Positions 24,452-32,174 of a stretch of 34,085 nt of DNA are shown in pieces (the first letter of the stretch is position 1; each line of letters opens with the position of its first letter). The notes beneath the pieces are model-generated. The model was not told where the DNA came from. It did no database searches and was given only the letters and a program-made list of their open reading frames with translations. Both the position numbers and the translations under genes were made by a program. The stretch lies in NCBI GenBank assembly GCA_949297015.1, contig CASFRF010000017.1:1-34085 (forward strand), read 5' to 3'. Origin of the DNA: an uncultured bacterium. Lineage in GTDB: Bacteria > Verrucomicrobiota > Lentisphaeria > Victivallales > Victivallaceae.

Positions 24452-24889
24452 TTACTTCGCTTCAACCTTGATGCTCTGCGGTTTCAGCGCTTCCTCGCGC
24501 GGCAGCGTGATGGTCAGTACGCCGTTGACGTAACGGGCGTTGACCGTCTCGGCATTGACCTTGCCCGGAAGCCGGATGGTCTCCTCGAAATGCTCTCCGC
24601 TCCGCTCCCGGCAGAGGTAGTGCGCCCCCTCTTCCGGCTCCTCGAGCCGCCGTTCCGCCCGGACGGTCAGGAAATCGCCCAGCACTTCCGCTTCGATCGA
24701 CTCCGGATCGAACCCCGGCAGCGCAATCCGGACGATAAAGCGATCGTCCTCCTGCGTCAGATTGAATTGCCAGTTGCCGAACCGCCGATTATCGCTCAGG
24801 AGCGCATCGAACCAGCCGCTGAGCTCCTGCGGCAACTCCCGATTCCCCAGCCAATGCAGGGGGCTCAATTCTTGCCATCTTGCCAACAT
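24452..24889 (-). CDS. Small heat-shock protein (Hsp20), first of a pair
   Basis: This 145-residue protein has an alpha-crystallin domain with NLTQEDDRFIVRIALPGFDPESIEAE in two stretches, FEETIRLPGKV and YVNGVLTITLPRE. It resembles class A (IbpA-type) small heat-shock chaperones, with a tryptophan-rich N-terminus (WQELSPLHWLG). The ATG at 24889 is chosen because GGAGGG lies about 6 bases upstream; a GTG five codons earlier lies within that site. It heads a two-gene operon. Upstream lie a sigma-54-like element (24976-24994) and a perfect 13-bp inverted repeat (25016-25055), both probable heat-stress control sites. Confidence 0.94.
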   Translation of the reverse strand: MLARWQELSPLHWLGNRELPQELSGWFDALLSDNRRFGNWQFNLTQEDDRFIVRIALPGFDPESIEAEVLGDFLTVRAERRLEEPEEGAHYLCRERSGEHFEETIRLPGKVNAETVNARYVNGVLTITLPREEALKPQSIKVEAK

Positions 24890-24975
24890 CTTTCTACCCT
24901 CCACAGTTGTTTTGTTGTGTTCCCGGCTCCGGAGATCCGCCTTGAATCCCCGTGACCGGATCGTTCACCGAAGAG

Positions 24976-24994
24976 TTTAGCATAATCCATGCCA
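24976..24994 (-). promoter_or_regulatory. Sigma-54-like -24/-12 element before hsp20
   Basis: The minus strand reads TGGCATGGATTATGCTAAA, identical at 16 of 19 positions to the element before clpB. It matches 10 of 12 defined sigma-54 consensus positions, with GG and GC correctly spaced. It also contains GCAT, five bases, ATGC, so a dyad operator is an alternative. No correctly spaced sigma-70 promoter is evident here. Confidence 0.45.
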
Positions 24995-25015
24995 TTGTGG
25001 TTCAACGCTTAAGCC

Positions 25016-25055
25016 GGGACAATCTGTCCCGATCACAACTGAGACAGATTGTCCC
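25016..25055. promoter_or_regulatory. Perfect 13-bp inverted repeat upstream of hsp20
   Basis: GGGACAATCTGTC (25016-25028) and GACAGATTGTCCC (25043-25055) are exact reverse complements with a 14-bp spacer. It lies about 22 bp upstream of the sigma-54-like element and 32 bp before the EamA -35. It looks like a regulator binding site; no T-run makes a terminator unlikely. Confidence 0.65.
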
Positions 25056-25087
25056 ATGGCACACCCCGCGAAGTCGCGTCTCGCCCC

Positions 25088-25116
25088 TTGCGCAACCGCC
25101 GTTCCGGAGGTATAGT
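25088..25116 (+). promoter_or_regulatory. Promoter of the EamA permease gene
   Basis: TTGCGC (25088-25093), a 17-bp spacer and TATAGT (25111-25116) precede the ATG at 25140, with AAGGGAG as ribosome site. The extended -10 TATAGTAT recurs before other genes here. Confidence 0.55.
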
Positions 25117-25139
25117 ATGCAAGGGAGCTGATTGTATCA

Positions 25140-26042
25140 ATGACCTGGATCGCCTTTTTTCTGATTCTCGCTTCGGTGGTGCTGCACGCCGGGTGGCATT
25201 TCCTGAGCAAAAGCCGCCAGCCGACCTGCGCCTTTTTCCTGCTGGTGTCGGCCTCGGACTTTCTGTTCACCCTGCCCTTCGCGCTGCATTCCGGGCTGGA
25301 GCTGACCAATTTACCGCCCCGCTTCTACTGGCTGGCGCTGGGCGGAGGACTCAGCGGCACCCTCTGCGATCTGGGACTCTCCACCGCCTACCGCAAGGCG
25401 GAGGTCTCGCTGGCCTACCCGCTGGCGCGGGCGCTGCCGGTGCTATTCACCGCCGCCCTGACCATCGCCCTGGGGCTGGGCGCCCGGCCGGGCCCCCTCG
25501 CCCTGACCGGCATGGTCGTTCTCTTCGCGGGCTGTCTTCTGATGCCGCTGGTCCGCTTCTCGGACTTCCGCCCGGCCAGCTACTGGAATCCGGCACTGGG
25601 CGGCATCCTGATTGCGGCGCTGGGCACCACCGGCTACACCATCTTCGACAGTCAGGCGCTGAAACTGGTCGCCCAGTACGGCAATACCTCGGAGCTGGGC
25701 GGAGCCATCGGCTACATGGCGCTGCGGGAATCCATCCTCTTCTCCGGGCTGGCGCTCTACATCCTGCCGCAGCGCAACCAACGCAGCTGCTTCACCCGGG
25801 CACTGTTCCGGCAGTGGCACCCCTATCTGGCCGGAGTCTTCGCCGCGCTCGCCTACGTCTTGATTCTGCTGGCGATGCGGCAGGTGACCAACGTCAGCTA
25901 CGTTCAGGCCTTCCGGCAGCTGAGTCTGCCGCTGGGGGTCCTGCTGGGCGTGCTGATCCTGAAGGAGCGCTGCACCCTGTCCAAACTGCTGGGCATGTGT
26001 CTGGTGGTGGCCGGACTGATCCTGACCGCCCTGAAAAGCTGA
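25140..26042 (+). CDS. EamA-family (DMT superfamily) permease
   Basis: This 300-residue protein has about ten hydrophobic segments in two halves, as in EamA/DMT transporters. The first half ends with YRKAEVSLAYPLARALPVLF and the second with TNVSYVQAFRQLSLPLGVL, matching the repeated motif near the fourth helix of each EamA unit, followed by ILKERCTLSKLLGMCLVV. DMT permeases export or import small metabolites; the substrate is unknown. The ATG at 25140 has a GGGAG ribosome site and a TATAGT promoter. It is divergent from the hsp20 operon and convergent with pyrD, 15 bp away. Confidence 0.88.
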   Translation: MTWIAFFLILASVVLHAGWHFLSKSRQPTCAFFLLVSASDFLFTLPFALHSGLELTNLPPRFYWLALGGGLSGTLCDLGLSTAYRKAEVSLAYPLARALPVLFTAALTIALGLGARPGPLALTGMVVLFAGCLLMPLVRFSDFRPASYWNPALGGILIAALGTTGYTIFDSQALKLVAQYGNTSELGGAIGYMALRESILFSGLALYILPQRNQRSCFTRALFRQWHPYLAGVFAALAYVLILLAMRQVTNVSYVQAFRQLSLPLGVLLGVLILKERCTLSKLLGMCLVVAGLILTALKS

Positions 26043-26057
26043 CTCCGGCTCCCGTGC

Positions 26058-26975
26058 TCAGCGCACCGCGCCCACCAGTTCCGACACCGACTTGAGCTGA
26101 TGGCGCTCCAGATAGCGCTCGATTCCGGCCAGCACCTTGAGCGGGGCCTCGGGGTCCACGAAGTTCGCGGTCCCCACCGCCACCGCGTCGGCTCCGGCCA
26201 GCAGAAACTCCACCGCGTCCTCGCCGGTCATGATCCCGCCCATGCCGATCACCGGCACCGAAACCCGCTGCGCCACCTCGTAGACCATGCGCACCGCCAC
26301 CGGCTTGACCGCCGGGCCCGAGAGTCCGCCGGTCCGGTTGGCAAGCTTGAAGCGACGGCGCTCAATATCGATCGCCATGCCGGTGATGGTGTTGATCAGC
26401 GAAACCATGTCGCTGCCCGCCGCGACCACCTCCTCGGCGAAATCGGCGATGTTCGAGACGTTCGGGCTGAGCTTGGTGATCAGCGGCAGCGAGGTCGCCC
26501 GCCGAACCGTCCGCACCACCTCCGCCGCCAGTTTCCGATCGGTGCCGAAGGCGACGCCGCCGTGCTTGACGTTGGGACAGGAGATGTTGATCTCCAGCGC
26601 GGCGATGCCCTCCTTTTCCGCCTCGAGCCGGGCGGCGACCTCGCCGTATTCGGCGATCGAGGTTCCCCAGAGGTTGACGATCACCGTCGCGCCGACACTC
26701 CGCAGAAACGGCAGATAGTGCTCATCGTGCAGAAACGCCTCCACCCCCGGGCCCTGCAGTCCGATGGCGTTGAGCATGCCGCCGGTGACCTCGGCCACCC
26801 GCGGCGTCGGATTGCCCGGCGAAGGCGTGAGCCGAATGCCCTTGACCACCACCGCCCCCAGGCGCGCTATGTCGTAATAACGGTGATATTCCGCGCCGTA
26901 CCCGAAGGTCCCGGAGGCGGTCAGCACCGGATTCTTCAACACCAGACCGCCCAGCCGGCAAGTCAGATCAACCAT
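26058..26975 (-). CDS. pyrD: Dihydroorotate dehydrogenase, class 1B catalytic subunit
   Basis: This 305-residue protein shows the class 1 dihydroorotate dehydrogenase features: LTASGTFGYG, KGIRLTPSPGNPTPRV, GMLNAIGLQGPG, the catalytic cysteine in NISCPNVKHGG (Cys133), and the FMN-binding C-terminal GMGGIMTGEDAVEFLLAGA. A catalytic Cys rather than Ser, together with an adjacent pyrK, identifies the NAD-dependent class 1B enzyme. It makes orotate for pyrimidine synthesis without needing quinones or oxygen. It starts 3 bp after pyrK, with GGAGG just inside the pyrK end. It is the last gene of the tmk-holB-pyrK-pyrD unit. Confidence 0.97.
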   Translation of the reverse strand: MVDLTCRLGGLVLKNPVLTASGTFGYGAEYHRYYDIARLGAVVVKGIRLTPSPGNPTPRVAEVTGGMLNAIGLQGPGVEAFLHDEHYLPFLRSVGATVIVNLWGTSIAEYGEVAARLEAEKEGIAALEINISCPNVKHGGVAFGTDRKLAAEVVRTVRRATSLPLITKLSPNVSNIADFAEEVVAAGSDMVSLINTITGMAIDIERRRFKLANRTGGLSGPAVKPVAVRMVYEVAQRVSVPVIGMGGIMTGEDAVEFLLAGADAVAVGTANFVDPEAPLKVLAGIERYLERHQLKSVSELVGAVR

Positions 26976-26978
26976 TCT

Positions 26979-27761
26979 TCAATCCTCCAGATAAACCTGT
27001 TCCGCCGGAAACACCGGACCGTCGTGACAGGCCCGGGCATAGGTCCAGCCCCCCGCGCTCCCGTCCTTGATCTTCACCACGCAGGCAAAGCAGGCCCCCA
27101 CCCCGCAACACATCAGATGGTCGATACTGAGCTCCCCCGCCAGCCCCCGCCCCTGCAAATAACGGGCCAGCGCCAGCAGCATCGGATGCGGTCCGCACCC
27201 GTAGAAAAAGAGCTTCCGACCGGCGTAATCGGCCTCCACGCCGGCCAGCAGATCGGTGACCAGCCCGCGCTGCCCCAGCGAACCGTCGTTGGTCGCCACC
27301 CGCACGTCGAAACCCGCCGCGCGGTAACGCCCGGTTAAAATCACATCTCCGGCGCTGCGGGCCCCCAGCAGCAGCACGCCGCCGGTTCGGGCGGTGCGGG
27401 CCAGCAAGTAGGTGGCTGCGGCGCCATACCCCCCGGCTACCAGCACCGGCACCGCGTCCGGAGCCGGGGCCGTAAAGCCGCGCCCCTGCGGGCCGAGCAG
27501 ATTGCAGACTGCGCCGGGATTCAGCCCGGCCAGATGCCGGGTTCCGGTTCCCACCACCTTGTACACCACCCGGACTCCCCCCTCCGGCGTGACGTCGTGA
27601 ATGCTGAACGGACGGCGCAGCAGACAGTCCCGACGCTCATCAATCCGGACATGCACGAACTGCCCGGCGACGGCGCTCCCGGCAATCTCCGGCGCATAGA
27701 ATTCCACTTCCCGATAATCGCCCTGTAACTGTTGATTGCTCAGGATGGTTCCGATTTCCAT
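26979..27761 (-). CDS. pyrK: Dihydroorotate dehydrogenase electron-transfer subunit PyrK
   Basis: This 260-residue protein has the FAD-binding motif RRPFSI (49-54), VYKVVGTGTRHLAGL, an NAD-binding region around LVAGGYGAAATYLLA (107-121) and YGCGPHPML. A C-terminal [2Fe-2S] site is formed by Cys219, Cys224, Cys227 and Cys245 (MCCGVGACFACVV, then CHDGPVF). It passes electrons from PyrD to NAD+. The frame is open about 80 codons upstream, but those overlap holB; the ATG at 27761 gives the family length and lies 8 bp after the holB stop. It is directly followed by pyrD. Confidence 0.96.
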   Translation of the reverse strand: MEIGTILSNQQLQGDYREVEFYAPEIAGSAVAGQFVHVRIDERRDCLLRRPFSIHDVTPEGGVRVVYKVVGTGTRHLAGLNPGAVCNLLGPQGRGFTAPAPDAVPVLVAGGYGAAATYLLARTARTGGVLLLGARSAGDVILTGRYRAAGFDVRVATNDGSLGQRGLVTDLLAGVEADYAGRKLFFYGCGPHPMLLALARYLQGRGLAGELSIDHLMCCGVGACFACVVKIKDGSAGGWTYARACHDGPVFPAEQVYLED

Positions 27762-27769
27762 AATTTTAT

Positions 27770-28825
27770 TCACCCCATCACCAGGTTGACCGCAAACGTT
27801 CGCAGCGCCAACCCCTCGTTGACATTGAATCGCATGTGATACAGCAGATCGTCCGCCTCGCGCTGCCAGCGCAGCGCCGCCTCCGGATCGATCCGCGCGG
27901 GCAGCTCCACGCCGTCGAGCAGCTCCGGATTCGGCAGCAACTCCCGACGTCCCCCCTGCGCCAGCACCAGCAACTGCCCGATGAAACTGTGCACCAGGCA
28001 TAGAAAATCATTGCGGTCCCGGATGTACGCCCCCGCCGCCGCCGCCTCGCGCTGACGGTCCAGCCGCTTGACCAGCGCCTCATCCACCTGAGCCGCCGCC
28101 GCCAGCCGGGGCTGCCACTCCTGCTCAATCCGCGTTTCGGCGGTGGCTTTTAGAGCGGAGGCAACCTCGATCAACCCCCGGGCCCCGGCCTCGGCCGCGG
28201 CCAGATCGCGTTCCGCACCGAAACAGAGCTTTGCCAGTGTCGGCCCCAACCGCTCGGCTCCGGCAAACCGGAACTTCCGGAAGTTGCGCAGAATCACCAG
28301 CGGCTGACACCGCGACCGGGTGGTCGGCAACAGCGCGCCGGGGTTGCCGGTGGTGAGCACCAGCAACGTCTCGCGCGGCGGCTCCTCCAATGTTTTGAGC
28401 AAGGCGTTCTGGGCCTCGACATTCATCCGGTCGGCCTCATGAATGATGCCGACTTTGGCCGCGGCGCCCGACACTTCGGTCAGATAAAACTGCTGTTCAA
28501 AATAGCGTACCGAATTCGGCTCCGGGTTCTCCCGGTCCCCCACCTGAATCTGGTACTTCTTGCCCACCGGTGAAAGGTGGTGCAGCTCCGGCGCGGTGTT
28601 GTTCTCCAAATGGCTACAGACCGGGCAGCTGCCGCAGGGCGAACCATCCGGCCGCCGATTCGGGCAAGCCGCCAGCTGCGCCAGCGCCAACGCAAACTCC
28701 TCACGCACCTCCGGCAAATCCGAATGCACCAGAAAGGCATGCCCCAGCCGACCGCTCCGCGCCGCATGCAACAGACGCCCGATCAGTTCCGGCTCGACCT
28801 CGCGGCAACGGTCAAAACAGCTCAT
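27770..28825 (-). CDS. holB: DNA polymerase III delta' subunit (clamp loader)
   Basis: This 351-residue protein has a clamp-loader AAA+ fold. The zinc cysteines are Cys54, Cys64, Cys67 and Cys70 (CPNRRPDGSPCGSCPVC). The family motifs VGIIHEADRMNVEAQNALLK, LEEPPRETLLVL and the SRC motif in TTRSRCQPL are present. No Walker A is present (HSDLPEV occupies its place), as expected for the non-ATPase delta' subunit. It loads the sliding clamp during replication. The ATG at 28825 lies inside the end of tmk with a 14-bp overlap, so translation is probably coupled. The tmk-holB pair is common in bacteria. Confidence 0.94.
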   Translation of the reverse strand: MSCFDRCREVEPELIGRLLHAARSGRLGHAFLVHSDLPEVREEFALALAQLAACPNRRPDGSPCGSCPVCSHLENNTAPELHHLSPVGKKYQIQVGDRENPEPNSVRYFEQQFYLTEVSGAAAKVGIIHEADRMNVEAQNALLKTLEEPPRETLLVLTTGNPGALLPTTRSRCQPLVILRNFRKFRFAGAERLGPTLAKLCFGAERDLAAAEAGARGLIEVASALKATAETRIEQEWQPRLAAAAQVDEALVKRLDRQREAAAAGAYIRDRNDFLCLVHSFIGQLLVLAQGGRRELLPNPELLDGVELPARIDPEAALRWQREADDLLYHMRFNVNEGLALRTFAVNLVMG

Positions 28826-29468
28826 TCACCAGCTCCATCACCGCTTGGTGCACCACGTCCGGCGCGGGCCGGGCGTCCACCACCCGGATCCGCTCCGGCT
28901 CACGCCGGGCCAGTTGCAGAAAACATTCGCGCACCCGCCGGTGAAAATCCAACTCCTGCGATTCAAACCGATCCGTCGCCGCCGACTCGAGAGCTCGCTT
29001 GCGGGTACGGACAAACCCCTCCTCCACCGGCAGATCCAGCAAGATGGTCAGATCCGGCCGGAAACGCCCGACCGCCGCCTGATTCAGGCGCTCGATCAAC
29101 TCCGGCTCCAGCCCGCGGCCGCCGCCCTGATAGGCCAGCGTGGAATCCATAAACCGGTCACAGATCACCACCTCGCCCGCCAGCAGCGCCGGTGCAATCC
29201 GCTCCGCCACATGCTGCGCCCGGGCCGCCTCCAGCAGCAGCAGCTCGGTCACCGGCGTCAACGGTTCCCCGGAGCCGTGCTTGATCAGTCCCCGCAACCG
29301 CTCGGCCAGCGGCGTACCGCCCGGCTCGCGCGTGGCCACCACCCGGCACCCCCGCTCCCCAAGCTCCCGGCCCAGCCACGCCAGTTGCGAGCTCTTGCCC
29401 GCGCCTTCCGGCCCCTCCAGCGTGATGAAAATCCCGGGATAGTTCCGGCTCTTCCGATCCGATTTCAT
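28812..29468 (-). CDS. tmk: Thymidylate kinase
   Basis: This 218-residue protein has the P-loop GPEGAGKS (19-26), the dTMP-binding region EPGGTPLAERLR, the DR motif in VICDRFMDSTLAYQGGGRG, and LDLPVEEGFVR. It phosphorylates dTMP to dTDP. The start at 29468 is chosen because GAGG lies 7 bases upstream and a promoter sits at 29496-29524; an upstream in-frame ATG at 29579 would cross that promoter and the divergent purH promoter. The first gene of the minus-strand operon, it overlaps holB by 14 bp. Confidence 0.96.
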   Translation of the reverse strand: MKSDRKSRNYPGIFITLEGPEGAGKSSQLAWLGRELGERGCRVVATREPGGTPLAERLRGLIKHGSGEPLTPVTELLLLEAARAQHVAERIAPALLAGEVVICDRFMDSTLAYQGGGRGLEPELIERLNQAAVGRFRPDLTILLDLPVEEGFVRTRKRALESAATDRFESQELDFHRRVRECFLQLARREPERIRVVDARPAPDVVHQAVMELVNELF

Positions 29469-29495
29469 GCAAAACCTCAAAAAATGTCGAATAAG

Positions 29496-29524
29496 ACAAT
29501 AGCGCCATTTGCCGAAAACTTCAA
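29496..29524 (-). promoter_or_regulatory. Promoter of the tmk-holB-pyrK-pyrD operon
   Basis: On the minus strand TTGAAG (29524-29519), a 17-bp spacer and TATTGT (29501-29496) lie 27 bp before the tmk ATG. Its -35 falls inside the spacer of the divergent purH promoter. Confidence 0.65.
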
Positions 29525-29537
29525 ATGGTGTTATATT
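29509..29537 (+). promoter_or_regulatory. Promoter of the AICAR transformylase gene
   Basis: TTGCCG (29509-29514), a 17-bp spacer and TATATT (29532-29537) lie 40 bp before the ATG at 29578. It interlocks with the tmk promoter on the other strand. Confidence 0.6.
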
Positions 29538-29577
29538 CCGATATGCTGATTTTCCGGAAAAAACATCAAGAGGCAAC

Positions 29578-30702
29578 ATGTCAGAAAAAGGCTTGAATCG
29601 CGACAGCTACCTGTCGCGCAATGTCGGTGACTTCCCGGCGGAGTTCTCCCTCGGTGGTCAGCTCTACGTCAAAATCGATGATTTGCGCTACGGCACCAAC
29701 CCCCACCAGCCCGCGGCTTGGTACCGCCCGGTCGGCATCCCCGCGGCCATCGGCGACCTGGAAGTGCTCAAAAGCGGCAAGAACGGACTTTCTCAGACCA
29801 ATCTTGAGGACATCTCCTACGCGCTCAACATCATCAAATTCTTCGACCGCCCCGCCTGCGCGGTGATGAAACATGTGAATCCCTCGGGCGCGGCGCTGGC
29901 CCCCACCATTGACACCCCGCTGGTCGAGACCTACCGTCTGGCCCGCGACGCCGACGCCCGCGCCGCCTTCGGCAGCGTGGTCGCCTTCAACCGCGAAGTC
30001 GATCCCGACACGGCCCGGGAGCTGATGTCCACCTTTATCGAATGCGTGGTCGCCCCCGCCTTCGCCCCCGGCGTGCTGGACATCTTCAACGACCACGAAA
30101 CCTACAAGCTGAACCGCCACGTCCGGATTCTGCGCTGCGGCGACCTCCGCTCGCTCCCCCGCTACGTCGGCGACGGGACGGCGGTTAACAATACGATCAA
30201 GGTTCTGGCCGACGGTTCGCTGGTCATGGCGGCCCCGCTGCTGACCGCGCTGCGCTCCGTCAAGGATCTGAAAGTCGCCTCGGCGGAGAACGCCCGCGTC
30301 GGGTATCAGGAGTCGCAGTTCCGCGCCACCCCCGAACAGCTCGACGATCTGCTGTTCTCGTGGTACGTCAACCTTTCGGTCCGCTCCAACGGCGTGGTCA
30401 TCAGTCAGCACGGCCAGACCCTCTCGGTCGGCACCGGCGAACAGGACCGGGTCGGCGCCATTGAACAGGCCATCGCCAAATTCAGCCAGAAGTATCAGGG
30501 CTCCGGCACTCTCAAGGGCGCGGTCATGGCCAGCGACGGCTTCTTCCCCTTCGCCGACGGCGTGGAAACCGCCGCCGCCGCCGGAATCACCGCCATCGTC
30601 GCCCCCGCCGGTTCGCTGCGCGACGCGGATGTGATCAAACGGGCCAACGAACTCGGCGTCGCGCTTTATCACGCCCCCGAACGGATCTTCTCACATCATT
30701 AA
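29578..30702 (+). CDS. purH: Stand-alone AICAR transformylase (PurH C-terminal domain only)
   Basis: This 374-residue protein matches the AICAR formyltransferase half of PurH: DLRYGTNPHQPAA (35-47), the catalytic Lys-His in MKHVNPSGAA (97-106, Lys98-His99), SVKSNG-like NLSVRSNGVVIS, and ASDGFFPFADGVETAA near the end. It transfers the formyl group from 10-formyl-THF to AICAR in purine synthesis. The N-terminal IMP cyclohydrolase (MGS-like) domain of bifunctional PurH (about 520 residues) is entirely absent, so ring closure must come from another gene. AGAGG lies 5 bases before the ATG at 29578; the frame upstream runs through the promoter. It is the first gene of a plus-strand run of four. Confidence 0.92.
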   Translation: MSEKGLNRDSYLSRNVGDFPAEFSLGGQLYVKIDDLRYGTNPHQPAAWYRPVGIPAAIGDLEVLKSGKNGLSQTNLEDISYALNIIKFFDRPACAVMKHVNPSGAALAPTIDTPLVETYRLARDADARAAFGSVVAFNREVDPDTARELMSTFIECVVAPAFAPGVLDIFNDHETYKLNRHVRILRCGDLRSLPRYVGDGTAVNNTIKVLADGSLVMAAPLLTALRSVKDLKVASAENARVGYQESQFRATPEQLDDLLFSWYVNLSVRSNGVVISQHGQTLSVGTGEQDRVGAIEQAIAKFSQKYQGSGTLKGAVMASDGFFPFADGVETAAAAGITAIVAPAGSLRDADVIKRANELGVALYHAPERIFSHH

Positions 30703-30728
30703 TCAATACAACCACGGAGCGAATCATC

Positions 30729-31391
30729 ATGACCAAACGCACGGCCAAACAAAAAGCGCTCGACGGCGCCATCCGTCAGGGCATGGGTGACGGACTGGAC
30801 CGCTTTGAGCTGTTCTTCAACACCTATCAGAAACAGATCTTCTACGGTGCCGGAATCGCCGTTCTGGTGATCGCCGCCATCGCCGGAATCGTCAGCTACA
30901 ACATCTCCGCCAACCGCGCGGCCGCCGAGGCCTTCGGCTCCGCCAAATCCGAAGACCAGCTGGTGGCCGCACTTGAAAAATACGGCGACAACGACCTCTC
31001 CTACTTCGCCCGTCAGCGTCTGGCCCGGCTCTACGCCGCCGACCAGAAGTTCGATCTGGCCGTGGAGGTGCTCCAGCCGGTAACCACCGCCTCCTCCCCC
31101 GAAGTCGCCGGCCGCGGACGACTGCTTCAGGCCTACTTTCAGGAAGAGAGCGGCAAACTGCCGGAAGCTATGGCCAGTTTCGCACTGGTGGCCGAAAACC
31201 CCGCCCTGCCCACTGAGCTTCAGGCCGAGGCCGGCTACGGCGCCGGACGTCTGGCCCGCAAACTCGGGAAAAACCCCGAGGCCCTCTCTTATTTAAACCG
31301 CACCGTGGAACTCGGCAAAAACACCGCCACCGCCTCCGAATGGGGTCGTCAGGCCGCCTTTCTGGCCGCCTCCCTTCCGGCTGCGAAGTGA
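30729..31391 (+). CDS. TPR-containing single-pass membrane protein (YfgM-like)
   Basis: This 220-residue protein has a charged cytoplasmic N-terminus (1-35), one membrane segment (about 36-57, IFYGAGIAVLVIAAIAGIV) and a C-terminal helical-repeat domain. Its TPR-like units include LARLYAADQKFDLAVEVLQPV and YGAGRLARKLGKNPEALSYL. The layout resembles YfgM/ancillary SecYEG TPR proteins, but I see no diagnostic motif. GGAG lies 8 bases before the ATG. It lies 26 bp after purH and 12 bp before the SpoU methyltransferase, so it is probably in the same operon. Confidence 0.78.
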   Translation: MTKRTAKQKALDGAIRQGMGDGLDRFELFFNTYQKQIFYGAGIAVLVIAAIAGIVSYNISANRAAAEAFGSAKSEDQLVAALEKYGDNDLSYFARQRLARLYAADQKFDLAVEVLQPVTTASSPEVAGRGRLLQAYFQEESGKLPEAMASFALVAENPALPTELQAEAGYGAGRLARKLGKNPEALSYLNRTVELGKNTATASEWGRQAAFLAASLPAAK

Positions 31392-31403
31392 CCCGCCGGA
31401 ACT

Positions 31404-32174
31404 ATGGAACTGACGCGCAAACTCCAGTCGGAGATCCGCGCGCTGCATACCCGGCACGGACGTAAAAAATCCCGGCTCTGCTGCTGCGAAGGGCTCCGCG
31501 CGGTTCGTGAGCTTTTCGCCGCAGCTCCGGAACTGGTCCATTACTGCGTCTGCACCCCGGAACTGCGCACCGCACTCCCCTACCCCCGCGAGCCGATCAC
31601 CGTCTCCAACCGGGAGTTTGCCGCTCTGACCGGAACCGTCAACGCCCAAGGCGTCCTGGCGGTCTCCGAACAGCCCCCGGAACCGCCGGCCACCCTGCTG
31701 CCGGAAGATCCCTTCCTCTTCGCACTGGACCGCCTCGGCGACCCCGGCAACTTCGGCACCATCTGCCGAACCCTGCTCGCCGCCGGTCTCCACGAACTCT
31801 GGTTCACCGGCGGCACCGTCGACCCCTGGAGCGATAAATCCATCCGCTCCGCCCTCGGAGCCCAATTCCGCCTGCGCCTGCGCAGCTTCCCCGACCTGAA
31901 CTCCATGGCTCAACAGGCCACCACCTTCGGGTACCGCAACATCTTCCTGACCGATCCGCACCACGGCGAAAACTGCTTCACCACCCCCGACCTCTTCGAT
32001 CACTCCCTGATCGTAATCGGCTGCGAAAGCACCGGCGTCGGAGAACTTCCCGGCGCCCGCCATACGCTGATCCCCATGCCCGGAAACTTTGAATCGCTCA
32101 ACGCGGCACAGGCCGCCACCATCTTTCTTTTTGAATCCGTTCGCCGCCACTTCGTCGCCTCAGGAGTAAAATAA
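31404..32174 (+). CDS. SpoU/TrmH-family RNA 2'-O-methyltransferase
   Basis: This 256-residue protein has an N-terminal substrate-binding region (about 1-90) and a C-terminal SPOUT domain. Motif 1 is LDRLGDPGNFGTICRT (108-123), motif 2 is LIVIGCESTGVG and motif 3 is IPMPGNFESLNAAQAATIFLFE. The knot binds S-adenosylmethionine and methylates ribose in rRNA or tRNA. Motif 3 has FESLNAA where the consensus is usually VESLNVA. The exact target (RlmB, TsnR or TrmH type) cannot be told. The ribosome site is weak (GGAA). Its stop overlaps the next start (TAATG), indicating coupling. Confidence 0.9.
   Translation: MELTRKLQSEIRALHTRHGRKKSRLCCCEGLRAVRELFAAAPELVHYCVCTPELRTALPYPREPITVSNREFAALTGTVNAQGVLAVSEQPPEPPATLLPEDPFLFALDRLGDPGNFGTICRTLLAAGLHELWFTGGTVDPWSDKSIRSALGAQFRLRLRSFPDLNSMAQQATTFGYRNIFLTDPHHGENCFTTPDLFDHSLIVIGCESTGVGELPGARHTLIPMPGNFESLNAAQAATIFLFESVRRHFVASGVK

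Noticed and set aside
25049..26095. 348-codon plus-strand frame overlapping the EamA gene
   Set aside because: Alternative frame of the permease; Arg/Gly/Pro-rich with no membrane segments, and starting upstream of the permease promoter.
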